Shown: positions 6,955-15,031, numbered from the stretch's first letter. The stretch is 20,165 nt of DNA from an uncultured Oscillospiraceae bacterium (GCA_900756575.1 CAAEKQ010000186.1:1-20165), one strand, 5' to 3'. Program-made: numbers and translations. Notes: generated by a model not told the origin, from the letters alone.

Positions 6955-8732
6955 ATGTAACGGTAAACGGACTCTCCGTATCGGTTCCCGAGGGAAGCAC
7001 CATTCTGGAGGCAACCAGGGTTGCCGGCTTCCCGGTCCCTACTCTGTGCTTTCTCAAGGGCATCAATGAAATCGGCGCATGTCGGGTCTGCGTAGTCGAG
7101 CTGGAGGGGGCGGATCATTTGATTACCGCCTGCAACAACCAGTGCATGGACGGCATGGTAATCCGGACAAACTCCCAGAAGGTTCGGGAAGCCCGGAGAA
7201 CCAATATTGAGCTGCTGCTCAGCCAGCACCGCATCAACTGTCCCGCCTGCAATCGGGATAAGACCTGCCAGCTGAAAAAGGTGGCAAACTCCATCAACAT
7301 GGACGACACCATGAACTACCGTCATGTCTATCCCGCCGACAACTGGGACGACAGTTTCCCACTGATTCGCAACGAGAGTAAGTGCATCAAGTGTATGCGC
7401 TGTGTGTCCGTGTGCGAAAAGGTGCAGACCCTGAACATCTGGGATATGGTCGGCACCGGTGCCCATACCACGGTGGGCGTTTCCGGCGGACGGACGATTC
7501 AGCAGGCGGATTGCGCCCTGTGCGGCCAGTGCATCACCCACTGTCCCGTCAATGCCCTCCGTTCCCGGGACGACACCAAGGCGATTTTCGGCCTGGGCGG
7601 CGCATTGAATGACCCGAATAAGATCGTCGTAGTGCAGGTGGCTCCCGCAGTGCGGGCGGCTTGGGGCGAAATATTTGATCTGCCTCCGGAGATTGCCACG
7701 GAAAAGCGGCTGGTGACGGCCCTGAAGCGCATCGGCGTGGACTATGTATTCGACACCAATTTCTCCGCTGATCTGACCATTATGGAAGAGGGCACCGAGT
7801 TCCTCCAGCGGATGCAGGACGGCAAGGAGCATAAAATGCCCATGTTCACCTCCTGCTGCCCCGGCTGGGTGCGGTTCCTCAAGTCCCAGTATCCGGACAT
7901 GGTGGGCGAGCTGTCTACGGCAAAATCTCCTCAGCAGATGTTCGGTGCGGTGACGAAGACGTATTTTGCCAAGAAAATCGGCGTGGATCCCAAGAATATC
8001 GTCTGCGTATCGGTGATGCCCTGCGTTGCAAAAAAGGCCGAGGTGGATATCCCTAACATCAACGATGCAGGAGCGGGGAAGGACGTGGATTATTCCATCA
8101 CCACCCGTGAAATCTGTCGGATGATTTCCGCCGATCAGGTGGATGTGGCGGCACTGCCCGAGACGGATTTCGATTCTCCTCTGGGCACCGGCACCGGTGC
8201 TGCGGTGATCTTTGGCGTGACCGGCGGCGTAATGGAGGCGGCCCTGCGTACCTGCGCCTATGTGCTCACCGGCAAGAATCCCGACCCGGATAAGACGTTC
8301 CTGGGGGCAAGAGGCATGGACGGCTGGAAGGAAGCGGAGTATGACGTGGCCGGTGTGAGAGTGCGCACGGCGGTGGTCAGCGGGTTGGGCAATGCAAGAC
8401 GGCTGATTCGTGCCCTGCGCCGCGGCGAGGTGCAGTATGACTTCGTGGAGGTTATGGCATGTCCCGGCGGCTGTGTGGGCGGCGGCGGTCAGCCCATTCA
8501 TTATAATGAAGAGCGGGCAGGGGAGCGCGGTGAAGTGCTCTACCGCTATGACCAGAAGAACGTTATGCGCTTCTCCCATGAAAACCCCGAGGTTCAGACG
8601 CTCTACAGTGACTTCCTGGGCAAGCCCTGCGGCGAAACGGCCCATCATCTGCTGCATACCGATCACTTCGGCTGGCAGATGCCCTTGTCCCCCAATCTCG
8701 ATGAGGATGTGCGGGTGATTCGGAAAGTCTGA
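6948..8732 (+). CDS. [FeFe] hydrogenase, multi-cluster catalytic subunit
   Basis: A 594-residue cytoplasmic hydrogenase interconverting protons plus electrons and H2. An N-terminal [2Fe-2S] domain (C34, C45, C48, C62) is followed by a His-ligated [4Fe-4S] site (H94, C98, C101, C107). Two ferredoxin-type clusters follow (C146/149/152/156 and C189/192/195/199), so the layout matches Clostridium CpI. H-cluster motifs are complete: TSCCPGW (301-307), MPCVAKKAE (357-365) and EVMACPGGCVGGGGQP (501-516). By alignment to CpI, the proton-path residues are present: the first Cys of the CC pair, Glu in TIMEEGTE, and Ser in ELSTAKSPQQ. The final ~30 residues extend beyond the catalytic core. The start overlaps the flavoprotein stop (ATGGTAA). 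HydEFG maturases are not in the window. Direction in vivo, H2 production or uptake, cannot be read from sequence. Confidence 0.95.
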   Translation: MVNVTVNGLSVSVPEGSTILEATRVAGFPVPTLCFLKGINEIGACRVCVVELEGADHLITACNNQCMDGMVIRTNSQKVREARRTNIELLLSQHRINCPACNRDKTCQLKKVANSINMDDTMNYRHVYPADNWDDSFPLIRNESKCIKCMRCVSVCEKVQTLNIWDMVGTGAHTTVGVSGGRTIQQADCALCGQCITHCPVNALRSRDDTKAIFGLGGALNDPNKIVVVQVAPAVRAAWGEIFDLPPEIATEKRLVTALKRIGVDYVFDTNFSADLTIMEEGTEFLQRMQDGKEHKMPMFTSCCPGWVRFLKSQYPDMVGELSTAKSPQQMFGAVTKTYFAKKIGVDPKNIVCVSVMPCVAKKAEVDIPNINDAGAGKDVDYSITTREICRMISADQVDVAALPETDFDSPLGTGTGAAVIFGVTGGVMEAALRTCAYVLTGKNPDPDKTFLGARGMDGWKEAEYDVAGVRVRTAVVSGLGNARRLIRALRRGEVQYDFVEVMACPGGCVGGGGQPIHYNEERAGERGEVLYRYDQKNVMRFSHENPEVQTLYSDFLGKPCGETAHHLLHTDHFGWQMPLSPNLDEDVRVIRKV

Positions 8733-8747
8733 CTTCTATATGGCATG

Positions 8748-8783
8748 AAAACAGTGCTGCTCGGCCGGGCGGCACTGTTTTTT
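8748..8783 (+). terminator. Rho-independent terminator of the hydrogenase operon
   Basis: AAAACAGTGC (8748-8757) pairs with GCACTGTTTT (8772-8781) around a G+C-rich inner region, followed by a T run to 8783. It lies 15 bases after the hydrogenase stop and separates it from the sigma factor gene. Confidence 0.9.
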
Positions 8784-8814
8784 CGGATATTTTTTAGTTT
8801 TCCGCAGAAAAAAC

Positions 8815-8845
8815 GAAACACTTTTGGCGCGAATTTCGCCTTATT
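8815..8845 (+). promoter_or_regulatory. Candidate ECF-type promoter of the sigma factor operon
   Basis: GAAACA (8815-8820), a 16-base spacer, then CGCC followed by TTATT (8837-8845) resembles the AAC / CGTC layout of ECF sigma promoters better than a sigma-A promoter. It lies about 30 bases before the sigma gene's AGGAGGG site, suggesting autoregulation. This is a pattern match only. Confidence 0.4.
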
Positions 8846-8877
8846 TGGTAGAGACAGAGAAAAGGAGGGCAAGCTGA

Positions 8878-9438
8878 ATGGACGACAGAGAGATCGTGGC
8901 GCTGTATCTCCGGCGGCAGGAGGATGCCATTGCCCGGACGGATGAAAAATACCGATGGCTGTGCTTCCGGCTAGCCGGGAATATTCTGCCCCGTCGGGAG
9001 GATCAGGAGGAATGCGTCAATGATGCCTATCTCGGCTTGTGGAATACCATTCCGCCCAAGGAGCCTAAGCGGCTGGGGGCCTATCTTGCGCGGATTACCC
9101 GAAGTCTTGCCATTGACCGGTGGCGAAGCGACCAGGCGAGAAAGCGCGGCGGCGGACAGATCGCGTGTGCGCTGGAGGAGCTGGAGCAGACCCTTTCCGG
9201 CGGACAGAGCCCTGAAGAGCAGCTGGAGCAGCAGGAGCTTCAAAACCTGCTGAACCGGTTCCTGGGGGAGCTGACGGATTTGCAGCGCCGGGTGTTTCTG
9301 CGGCGGTATTGGTATTTTGATTCGGCGCAGGACATTGCCAGAGAGCTGGGACTGACCGGCGCCGGGGTGCGTTCCATGCTCCATCGGCTCAGAAAACGGC
9401 TGAAATTATATTTGGAACAGGAGGGAATTTCACGATGA
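8878..9438 (+). CDS. ECF-like RNA polymerase sigma factor
   Basis: A 186-residue sigma-70 family protein with region 2 (about residues 20-85, including DQEECVNDAYLGLWNTIPP and RITRSLAIDRWR) and region 4 (about 125-178, with the helix-turn-helix around DIARELGLTGAGVRSMLHRLRK). It lacks regions 1 and 3, which is ECF-type architecture. The middle contains an acidic, Gln-rich linker. AAGGAGGG ends about six bases before the ATG. Its stop overlaps the next start as ATGA, the arrangement typical of sigma/anti-sigma pairs. It presumably directs core polymerase to a small regulon, perhaps including its own operon. The signal and regulon are unknown. Confidence 0.88.
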   Translation: MDDREIVALYLRRQEDAIARTDEKYRWLCFRLAGNILPRREDQEECVNDAYLGLWNTIPPKEPKRLGAYLARITRSLAIDRWRSDQARKRGGGQIACALEELEQTLSGGQSPEEQLEQQELQNLLNRFLGELTDLQRRVFLRRYWYFDSAQDIARELGLTGAGVRSMLHRLRKRLKLYLEQEGISR

Positions 9439-10580
9439 AGGGATTGGACGTGATCGACGCGCTGGCGGAGGTTCGGGAGGATTGGCTGGAGGACGCTGCA
9501 CCCAAAGGTGGAAGAAAGCCGCCCAAGTGGGCAAAGGTCCTGTCCCTTGCGGCCTGCCTGACGGTGCTTGTGGCATTTTCGGGTGTAATGCTCCTGCGAT
9601 TTACCGGTGGGCAGGGACAGCAGGGCTCTGTGCAAACGCCGAATATCGCGGCAGTTGGGGAAAGCAGTCAGGAGGAAGCACCGGTGTTGTCAGAACAGGA
9701 GCAATTCTATGCGTGCTTCTATGAGCTGGATCGAAGCTCAATGGAGGCGTATGTGGATGCGCATCCGGAGGTGTTGACGCAGGGCTGGAGCGGGATTGAC
9801 ATCAATGCCGCCGGACCAGAGGACAGCGGAACGGAGATATATACCACCCAGGGCGACCAGGTGCTGGCGCTGGATGCACAAAACGGAATCCTCCTGATTC
9901 GCGTGGTATTGGACGGCGACGGAAACAACAGCCGTGGTGTTCTTGCAATCTGCAAGGATGCATCTCAACTGCGGCTCTGTGCGGCGTCCACGCTGCCGGA
10001 TTCCGGCGAAACCGCCGGGGATATTTGCCGGGAAAGCGGCGGACTCCTGGCATTGACCGGCAGCGCATTCTTGGACGACGGAAGCAGTGACGGCGGCATC
10101 ATTTCCGGTCTTGCCATTTGCAGCGGAACATCGCTGGGAACGGCCATGGGAGCGGCGGGCGATAAGCGGTTGGAGCTACGGCAGGATGACAGAATGTATG
10201 TTGTGGATTCCGCCGATCCGGTGGGTGAGGGGACCAGAGATACCTGCGAATTTGGCCCCGCGGTGATTGTAGACGGGAAAAACGTTGCAGAGAGCAGCAG
10301 CTGGAATACCCCGCAGCCCCGGGCGGTGATCGGACAAAGTGACCGGCTGGAGACGATGATGATGGTGATCGAAGGGCGGTTGACCGACAGCATGGGCTGC
10401 GGAATTGCGCCCATTGCAGAGAAGCTGCTGGAATACGGCTGTGTCCAGGCGATGAATCTGGACGGCGGCACCAGCGCAATCCTATATTACAAGGGAGCGT
10501 ATATCACCCGGTGCTCCAACACGGCGCTTCCGGAGGGCAGAAAGCTCCCCACTGCCTGGGTATACGGCTACGAGAAATAG
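9435..10580 (+). CDS. Anti-sigma-like membrane protein with NAGPA-type phosphodiester glycosidase domain
   Basis: A 381-residue protein with three parts. Residues 1-32 (MKGLDVIDALAEVREDWLED...) resemble the cytoplasmic N-termini of clostridial anti-sigma proteins encoded after ECF-like sigma genes. Residues about 33-54 form one membrane helix. Residues about 125-381 look like a phosphodiester glycosidase (NAGPA, formerly DUF2233-like) domain, with PRAVIGQS (295-302), CVQAMNLDGGTSAILYYKG (336-354) and a C-terminal LPTAWVYGY. The usual N-G-G-type turn appears as ALTGSAFLDDG (206-216), so this domain is diverged and may bind rather than cleave. Start and sigma stop overlap (ATGA) and GGAGG lies just upstream. 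It may sequester the sigma factor and sense or process a phosphodiester-linked surface glycan outside the cell; that role is inferred. Confidence 0.72.
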   Translation: MKGLDVIDALAEVREDWLEDAAPKGGRKPPKWAKVLSLAACLTVLVAFSGVMLLRFTGGQGQQGSVQTPNIAAVGESSQEEAPVLSEQEQFYACFYELDRSSMEAYVDAHPEVLTQGWSGIDINAAGPEDSGTEIYTTQGDQVLALDAQNGILLIRVVLDGDGNNSRGVLAICKDASQLRLCAASTLPDSGETAGDICRESGGLLALTGSAFLDDGSSDGGIISGLAICSGTSLGTAMGAAGDKRLELRQDDRMYVVDSADPVGEGTRDTCEFGPAVIVDGKNVAESSSWNTPQPRAVIGQSDRLETMMMVIEGRLTDSMGCGIAPIAEKLLEYGCVQAMNLDGGTSAILYYKGAYITRCSNTALPEGRKLPTAWVYGYEK

Positions 10581-10585
10581 AAAAC

Positions 10586-10617
10586 GGCGGGTACTGCATG
10601 TTTTTGCAGTACCCGCC
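10586..10617 (-). terminator. Terminator of the dacF-like gene (minus strand)
   Basis: A perfect 13-bp stem, GGCGGGTACTGCA (10586-10598) with TGCAGTACCCGCC (10605-10617), has a 6-nt loop. On the minus strand it is followed by GTTTTCTATTTC, so it suits the leftward carboxypeptidase gene. On the plus strand the stem is followed by AAAGCAA, so it is a poor intrinsic terminator for the sigma operon, though it may stabilise that mRNA's 3' end. Confidence 0.8.
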
Positions 10618-10631
10618 AAAGCAATATTCCA

Positions 10632-11822
10632 TTAACGTCTGTTCCGGATTAGAATAACCACCAGCACAACCAGCAGCAACACGATCAGCACCGCCGCTAC
10701 AATCAGCACGATTAAAATCGGCACCAGATTGTTAGAAGAAACAGCGGGCGCGACGCTGGGACTGGGGCTCAGCTCCGGTTCTTCTGCGGAAACAGGGGCA
10801 GCGGGAACCTCCAGAACCCTTTGGGTGGGGGAAGGCGCGGCAGCCTCCTGAACGGACATAGGCTCTGCTTCTTCCAATGTAGAATCCTGATTGTCCGATT
10901 CATCGGGAAGCTCCGGATCCGGCACATCCATGCCGTAGGTCAGCGCGTCGTAGTTTTCATAGCCCCATTCAAACAGACGGACGGTCTGTGAAAAGCTGGC
11001 GGTTCGACTGCCGCAGCCCATGACCACGCACAGAAGTCTCCGTCCGTCCTTATCAGCAGCGGAAACCAGACAGTAGCCCGCCACGGAGGTATGGCCGGTC
11101 TTGATGCCGATGGCGTAGGGATAGCTGTAGCCGGGATAGGAGGAGCCGGGCAGTACGCCGTTGGTGGAGGTGATCTGCTGGGTGCCGTGGACATTGGTAG
11201 CGGCCAGCGTGGTGACGGCGCTGCCTACGATCTCACGGAATTCCTCATATTCCATGGCGGCCTGGGCGATAATGGCAAGATCTCGGGCGGTGGTGTAGTG
11301 GTCAGAGTTGGGGAGACCGTGGCAGTTGGCAAAATGAGTGCCGGTGCAGCCCAATGCCTGGGCTTCTTCGTTCATCAGCTCCACGAACTTTTCCCGGGAG
11401 CCGCTGATATACTCGGCAACCACGTTGGCGGCTTCACTGGCGGATACCACCAGCAGGGATTGCAGCAGCCGGTGGACGCTCATGGTTTCGCCCACCACCA
11501 GGTTGCCTGTGGACGCGGCCTGACTGAGGTCTTCAAAGGCGGAGGACGATACGGTCACGATGTCCTTGGGATCGCCGTATTTCAGGCACAGATATGCAGT
11601 CATGATTTTGGTGGTGCTGGCGGGATAATTCTTCTCGTCGGCCTTGTACTGGTACAGGGTTACACCGGTGTCCATATCCATGAGATAGGCGGCGTAAGCA
11701 GTGACCGAAATATCGTCCGCAGCGGGGGCGTCCTGCTCAATGAGCAGATCGCTGGCAGCGGCGGGAACGAGGAATCCGGCCATGAGCACCAGGGACAGCA
11801 GCAGGGCAAGCAGTCGTTTCAT
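10632..11822 (-). CDS. dacF: D-alanyl-D-alanine carboxypeptidase (PBP5/DacF type)
   Basis: A 396-residue low-molecular-weight penicillin-binding protein that would trim the terminal D-Ala from peptidoglycan stem peptides outside the cell. A signal peptide covers residues 1-23. The catalytic serine motif is STTK (S69-K72) and the third motif is KTG (241-243, in GIKTGHTSVAGYC). The middle motif, normally SxN, reads S127-A-S129 in VVSASEAANVV, so the usual Asn is replaced by Ser. After the catalytic domain (to about 295) there is no obvious PBP5 C-terminal beta domain. Instead a Pro/Ser/Glu-rich linker leads to a C-terminal membrane helix (about 365-393) and a basic RNRR end. Monocistronic, with its own promoter and terminator. 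Whether it is catalytically normal is open. Confidence 0.88.
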   Translation of the reverse strand: MKRLLALLLSLVLMAGFLVPAAASDLLIEQDAPAADDISVTAYAAYLMDMDTGVTLYQYKADEKNYPASTTKIMTAYLCLKYGDPKDIVTVSSSAFEDLSQAASTGNLVVGETMSVHRLLQSLLVVSASEAANVVAEYISGSREKFVELMNEEAQALGCTGTHFANCHGLPNSDHYTTARDLAIIAQAAMEYEEFREIVGSAVTTLAATNVHGTQQITSTNGVLPGSSYPGYSYPYAIGIKTGHTSVAGYCLVSAADKDGRRLLCVVMGCGSRTASFSQTVRLFEWGYENYDALTYGMDVPDPELPDESDNQDSTLEEAEPMSVQEAAAPSPTQRVLEVPAAPVSAEEPELSPSPSVAPAVSSNNLVPILIVLIVAAVLIVLLLVVLVVILIRNRR

Positions 11823-11849
11823 GTCGATCGCCTCTTTTTCTCTCTCTTT

Positions 11850-11863
11850 ATTTTGCGCAAAAT
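11850..11863. promoter_or_regulatory. 14-bp perfect palindrome at the dacF start region
   Basis: ATTTTGCGCAAAAT is a perfect palindrome lying eight bases downstream of the predicted dacF -10, at about the transcription start. The position suits a repressor operator; no regulator can be named. Confidence 0.4.
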
Positions 11864-11870
11864 CCCAATT

Positions 11871-11899
11871 ATTTTATCAGAAATATATGGAAAAGTAAA
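11871..11899 (-). promoter_or_regulatory. Predicted sigma-A promoter of dacF
   Basis: On the minus strand, TTTACT (11899-11894) and TAAAAT (11876-11871) are spaced by 17 bases, a good match to -35 and -10 consensus. Initiation is expected around 11864, giving a leader of about 40 nt. Confidence 0.55.
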
Positions 11900-12006
11900 G
11901 GCAATACCGCACAAAACGGAAAGAGCGTTTGATGAGAGATTTTCTGCCGGAAAAAGGTGGGAAACGGCGGGAGTACACAACGGCGCTTTTCTTTCCCGGC
12001 TGTCTG

Positions 12007-12015
12007 TGGTATACT
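12007..12015 (+). promoter_or_regulatory. Predicted extended -10 promoter of topB-xth
   Basis: TGG followed by TATACT (12010-12015) makes an extended -10; the -35 region is weak (TTTTCT at the expected spacing). Initiation near 12022 would give a leader of about 33 nt ending in GAGGG (12044-12048), six bases before the topB ATG. Confidence 0.45.
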
Positions 12016-12054
12016 GACCATAAAACGCATATCACGAAGAAATGAGGGAATGAT

Positions 12055-14235
12055 ATGGCAAAAACACTGGTTCTGGCAGAGAAACCCTCGGTGGGCCGCG
12101 AGCTTGCCCGGGTGCTGGACTGCAAAAAAAGCGGAAACGGGTATCTGGAGGGAGATAAGTATATTGTCACCTGGGCTTTGGGACATCTTGTGACCCTGGC
12201 GGATCCCGATGTATACGACAAAAAGTATGAAAAGTGGGACATGCAGGATCTCCCTATGCTACCCCAGAATATGAAGCTGGTGGTGATCCCCGAATCCCGG
12301 CGGCAGTTTCAGGCGGTGTCCTCCCTGATGAAGCGGGGCGATGTCAATGAACTGATTATTGCCACCGATGCGGGACGGGAAGGCGAGCTGGTGGCCCGGT
12401 GGATCATGATGAAGGCGGGCTGGAAGGGCAAAACCCAACGGCTTTGGATCTCCTCCCAGACGGATAAGGCCATCAAAGACGGCTTCAAGAATTTGAAACC
12501 GGCGGCGAATTACGACAATCTGTTCCGTTCTGCCCAGGCCCGCAGCGAGGCAGATTGGCTGGTGGGACTGAACGTCACCCGGGCGCTGACCTGCAAATAC
12601 AATGCCCAGCTGTCCGCGGGACGGGTGCAGACCCCGACCCTGGCCCTGATCGTCCGGCGGGAGGAGGAAATCCGGAAGTTCACCCCCAGGGAATACTGGG
12701 GCATCACCGCAAAGCTCCAGGGCTTCATGTCCACCTGGCGGGACGGGGGAAAGAACGCCCAGACCTTCGACCGGAACAAAGCCGAGGAAATCCTGAAAAA
12801 GCTCCAGGGAAAGCCTGCGGTTTTGACCAAGGTGGAGCGCCAGAGAAAAATAACCCCGCCCCCGGCGGCCTATGATCTTACCGAGCTCCAGCGGGACGCC
12901 AACAAGAAGTATGCCTATTCGGCCAAGGAAACCCTGTCGCTGATGCAGAGTCTGTATGAGCGGCATAAGCTCTTGACCTATCCCCGGACGGATTCCCGGT
13001 ATATTTCTCAGGATGTGGTGGCGACCCTGCCTGAGCGGCTGAGAAGCTGCATGGTGGATGAATATAAGCCCCTGGCCCAGGAAATCTACCGGAACAAGCC
13101 GCTGAAAACCAAATATCTGGTAAACGATGCCAAGGTGACCGATCACCATGCCATTATCCCCACGGAGGAACAGCCCCAGCTCTATGACCTCAGCGGCCCG
13201 GAGCGGAATATTTACGATCTGGTGGTGCGGCGGTTCCTGGCGGTGCTGATGGACCCCTATGAGTACGAGGAAATTCGGCTGACCATGACCATCGGCGGCG
13301 AGACGTTTACCGCAAAGGGAAAGCGCGTTCTCAGCCAGGGCTGGAAGGCGGCCTATAACCGTTCGTTCCAGCTGGAGGAGGACGAGGACGAGCAGACACA
13401 GAATCTCCCTGAGCTGAGTCAGGGTCAGAAACTAAAGGTGGAATCCGTTGCCTTGAAGCCCGGAAAGACATCTCCGCCTGCCCGGTATACCGAGGCCACG
13501 CTGCTGTCTGCCATGGAGCATCCGTCGGGGCAGGTCAGCGATCAAAATCTGTCCCGGATTCTGGAGAAAACCTCCGGCTTGGGCACTCCTGCCACCCGGG
13601 CGGATATCATTGAAAAGCTGTTCTCCACATTCTATGTGGAGCGGAGAGGGAAGGAGCTTGTGCCCACCTCCAAGGGCGTGCAGCTGGTAGAACTGGCCCC
13701 GGAGGAGCTGCGATCTGCCGCCCTCACCGCAAAATGGGAGGATCAGCTGGCGGACATTGCAAAGGGCAAGGTACGGGACAGCGAGTTCGTGGATCAAATG
13801 CGCAAATATGCCACGGAGCTGGTGACTGAGGTAAAGGCCAGCAATCAGACCTATCGCCACGACAACCAGACCCGGACGCCCTGCCCGGACTGCGGAAAAT
13901 ATCTGCTGCGGGTCAAGGGCAAGCGGGGCGAAATGCTGGTCTGCCCGGATCGGGAATGCGGCTACCGGCGAAGCCTTAGCCAAACTACCAACGCCCGCTG
14001 CCCCAACTGCCATAAGAAGATGGAACTCCGGGGCGAGGGCGAAAAGCAGATGTTTGCCTGCGTCTGCGGTTATCGGGAAAAGCTGACGGATTTCAAAAAG
14101 CGCCGGGCCAACGCCGGTGCGGGCAAGCGGGACGTGAGAAAATATCTGGCCAATCAGGACACGGGCGGCGGAAATACTGCTATGGCTGATGCTCTGGCAA
14201 AATGGAAAGCGGCACAGGAGGCGAAGGACAAATGA
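12055..14235 (+). CDS. topB: DNA topoisomerase III (type IA)
   Basis: A 726-residue type IA topoisomerase that passes single strands to relax and decatenate DNA during replication and recombination. The Toprim domain starts at once (LVLAEKPSVGREL, Glu9) and includes the acidic metal-binding motif DAGREGE (105-111). SAGRVQTPTLALI (188-199) is a core IA motif. The catalytic tyrosine is Y309 in LLTYPRTDSRYIS. The C-terminal ~110 residues contain two Cys4-type zinc ribbon-like modules (CPDCGKYL...CPDRECGYRR and CPNCHKKM...CVCGYREK). Length and order fit Firmicutes topoisomerase III. The stop overlaps the xth start by 4 nt (ATGA), so the two repair/recombination genes are coupled. The G+C-rich cytoplasmic sequence is uniform throughout, with no sign of damage. 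Confidence 0.95.
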   Translation: MAKTLVLAEKPSVGRELARVLDCKKSGNGYLEGDKYIVTWALGHLVTLADPDVYDKKYEKWDMQDLPMLPQNMKLVVIPESRRQFQAVSSLMKRGDVNELIIATDAGREGELVARWIMMKAGWKGKTQRLWISSQTDKAIKDGFKNLKPAANYDNLFRSAQARSEADWLVGLNVTRALTCKYNAQLSAGRVQTPTLALIVRREEEIRKFTPREYWGITAKLQGFMSTWRDGGKNAQTFDRNKAEEILKKLQGKPAVLTKVERQRKITPPPAAYDLTELQRDANKKYAYSAKETLSLMQSLYERHKLLTYPRTDSRYISQDVVATLPERLRSCMVDEYKPLAQEIYRNKPLKTKYLVNDAKVTDHHAIIPTEEQPQLYDLSGPERNIYDLVVRRFLAVLMDPYEYEEIRLTMTIGGETFTAKGKRVLSQGWKAAYNRSFQLEEDEDEQTQNLPELSQGQKLKVESVALKPGKTSPPARYTEATLLSAMEHPSGQVSDQNLSRILEKTSGLGTPATRADIIEKLFSTFYVERRGKELVPTSKGVQLVELAPEELRSAALTAKWEDQLADIAKGKVRDSEFVDQMRKYATELVTEVKASNQTYRHDNQTRTPCPDCGKYLLRVKGKRGEMLVCPDRECGYRRSLSQTTNARCPNCHKKMELRGEGEKQMFACVCGYREKLTDFKKRRANAGAGKRDVRKYLANQDTGGGNTAMADALAKWKAAQEAKDK

Positions 14236-14987
14236 AACTGATTTCATGGAATGTCAACGGCCTGCGGGCCTGCCTGGGAAAGGGCTTTCGGGAGTATTTT
14301 GATGGGGCGGATGCGGATTTCTTCTGCCTCCAGGAGACCAAGCTCCAGGCGGGGCAAGTGGATTTGGAACTGCCGGGGTACCATCAATATTGGAACTATG
14401 CCGAGAAAAAGGGCTATTCAGGCACCGCGATTTTTGCCAAAGAGGAACCGATTTCCGTGCAGTACGGCATTGGTGTACCGGAGCTGGACACCGAGGGGCG
14501 GCTGATTACGCTGGAGTACCCGGACTATTATGTGGTGACCTGCTACACCCCCAACGCGCAGGAGGGGCTCAAGCGTATTGACCACCGGATGGCCTGGGAG
14601 GATGCGTTCCGGGCATATCTCGGGAAGCTGAATCAGGAAAAGCCGGTGATGGTTTCTGGCGACCTCAATGTGGCGCGGCTGGAGATCGACCTGAAAAATC
14701 CCGGGCCCAACCGTGGCAAAGCCGGTTTTTCCGACCAGGAGCGGGGAAAGATGGAGGAGTTGCTAAGTAGCGGCTTTGTGGATTCTTTCCGCGTTCTGTA
14801 TCCTGATCTCACGGGCGTATACAGCTGGTGGAGCTACCGGTTCAACGCCCGGAAGAACAATGCGGGATGGCGCATTGACTACTGGCTGGTATCGGAGACA
14901 CTCAAGGATAAAATCGTGGATGCCAAAATCCACAGCGACATTCTGGGCTCCGATCACTGCCCGGTGGAGCTGGAAATCGACCTGTAA
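14232..14987 (+). CDS. xth: Exodeoxyribonuclease III (AP endonuclease)
   Basis: A 251-residue Xth/ExoA-type enzyme of the exonuclease-endonuclease-phosphatase fold, acting at abasic sites in base excision repair and removing 3' blocks. Conserved motifs in order: SWNVNGLRA (5-13), LQETK with catalytic Glu35, CYTPNAQ with Tyr105, GDLNVA (143-148, D144 and N146), NNAGWRIDYWLVS (209-221), and GSDHCPVELEI with D241/H242. All catalytic residues are present. A slightly earlier in-frame start exists at 14202, but the protein family begins at MKLISWN and the ATG at 14232 overlaps the topB stop as ATGA, so I use 14232. Confidence 0.95.
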   Translation: MKLISWNVNGLRACLGKGFREYFDGADADFFCLQETKLQAGQVDLELPGYHQYWNYAEKKGYSGTAIFAKEEPISVQYGIGVPELDTEGRLITLEYPDYYVVTCYTPNAQEGLKRIDHRMAWEDAFRAYLGKLNQEKPVMVSGDLNVARLEIDLKNPGPNRGKAGFSDQERGKMEELLSSGFVDSFRVLYPDLTGVYSWWSYRFNARKNNAGWRIDYWLVSETLKDKIVDAKIHSDILGSDHCPVELEIDL

Positions 14988-15031
14988 CGGGGTGTTTATG
15001 GGCGGAATATGATTTTGTAATAGTTCACAAA

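Noticed and set aside
6774..8666. A 630-residue open frame antisense to the hydrogenase
   Set aside because: It mirrors the G+C-rich codon pattern of a gene whose motifs are beyond doubt, lacks a ribosome site and shows no recognisable domain; its His/Gly-rich translation is typical of an antisense shadow.
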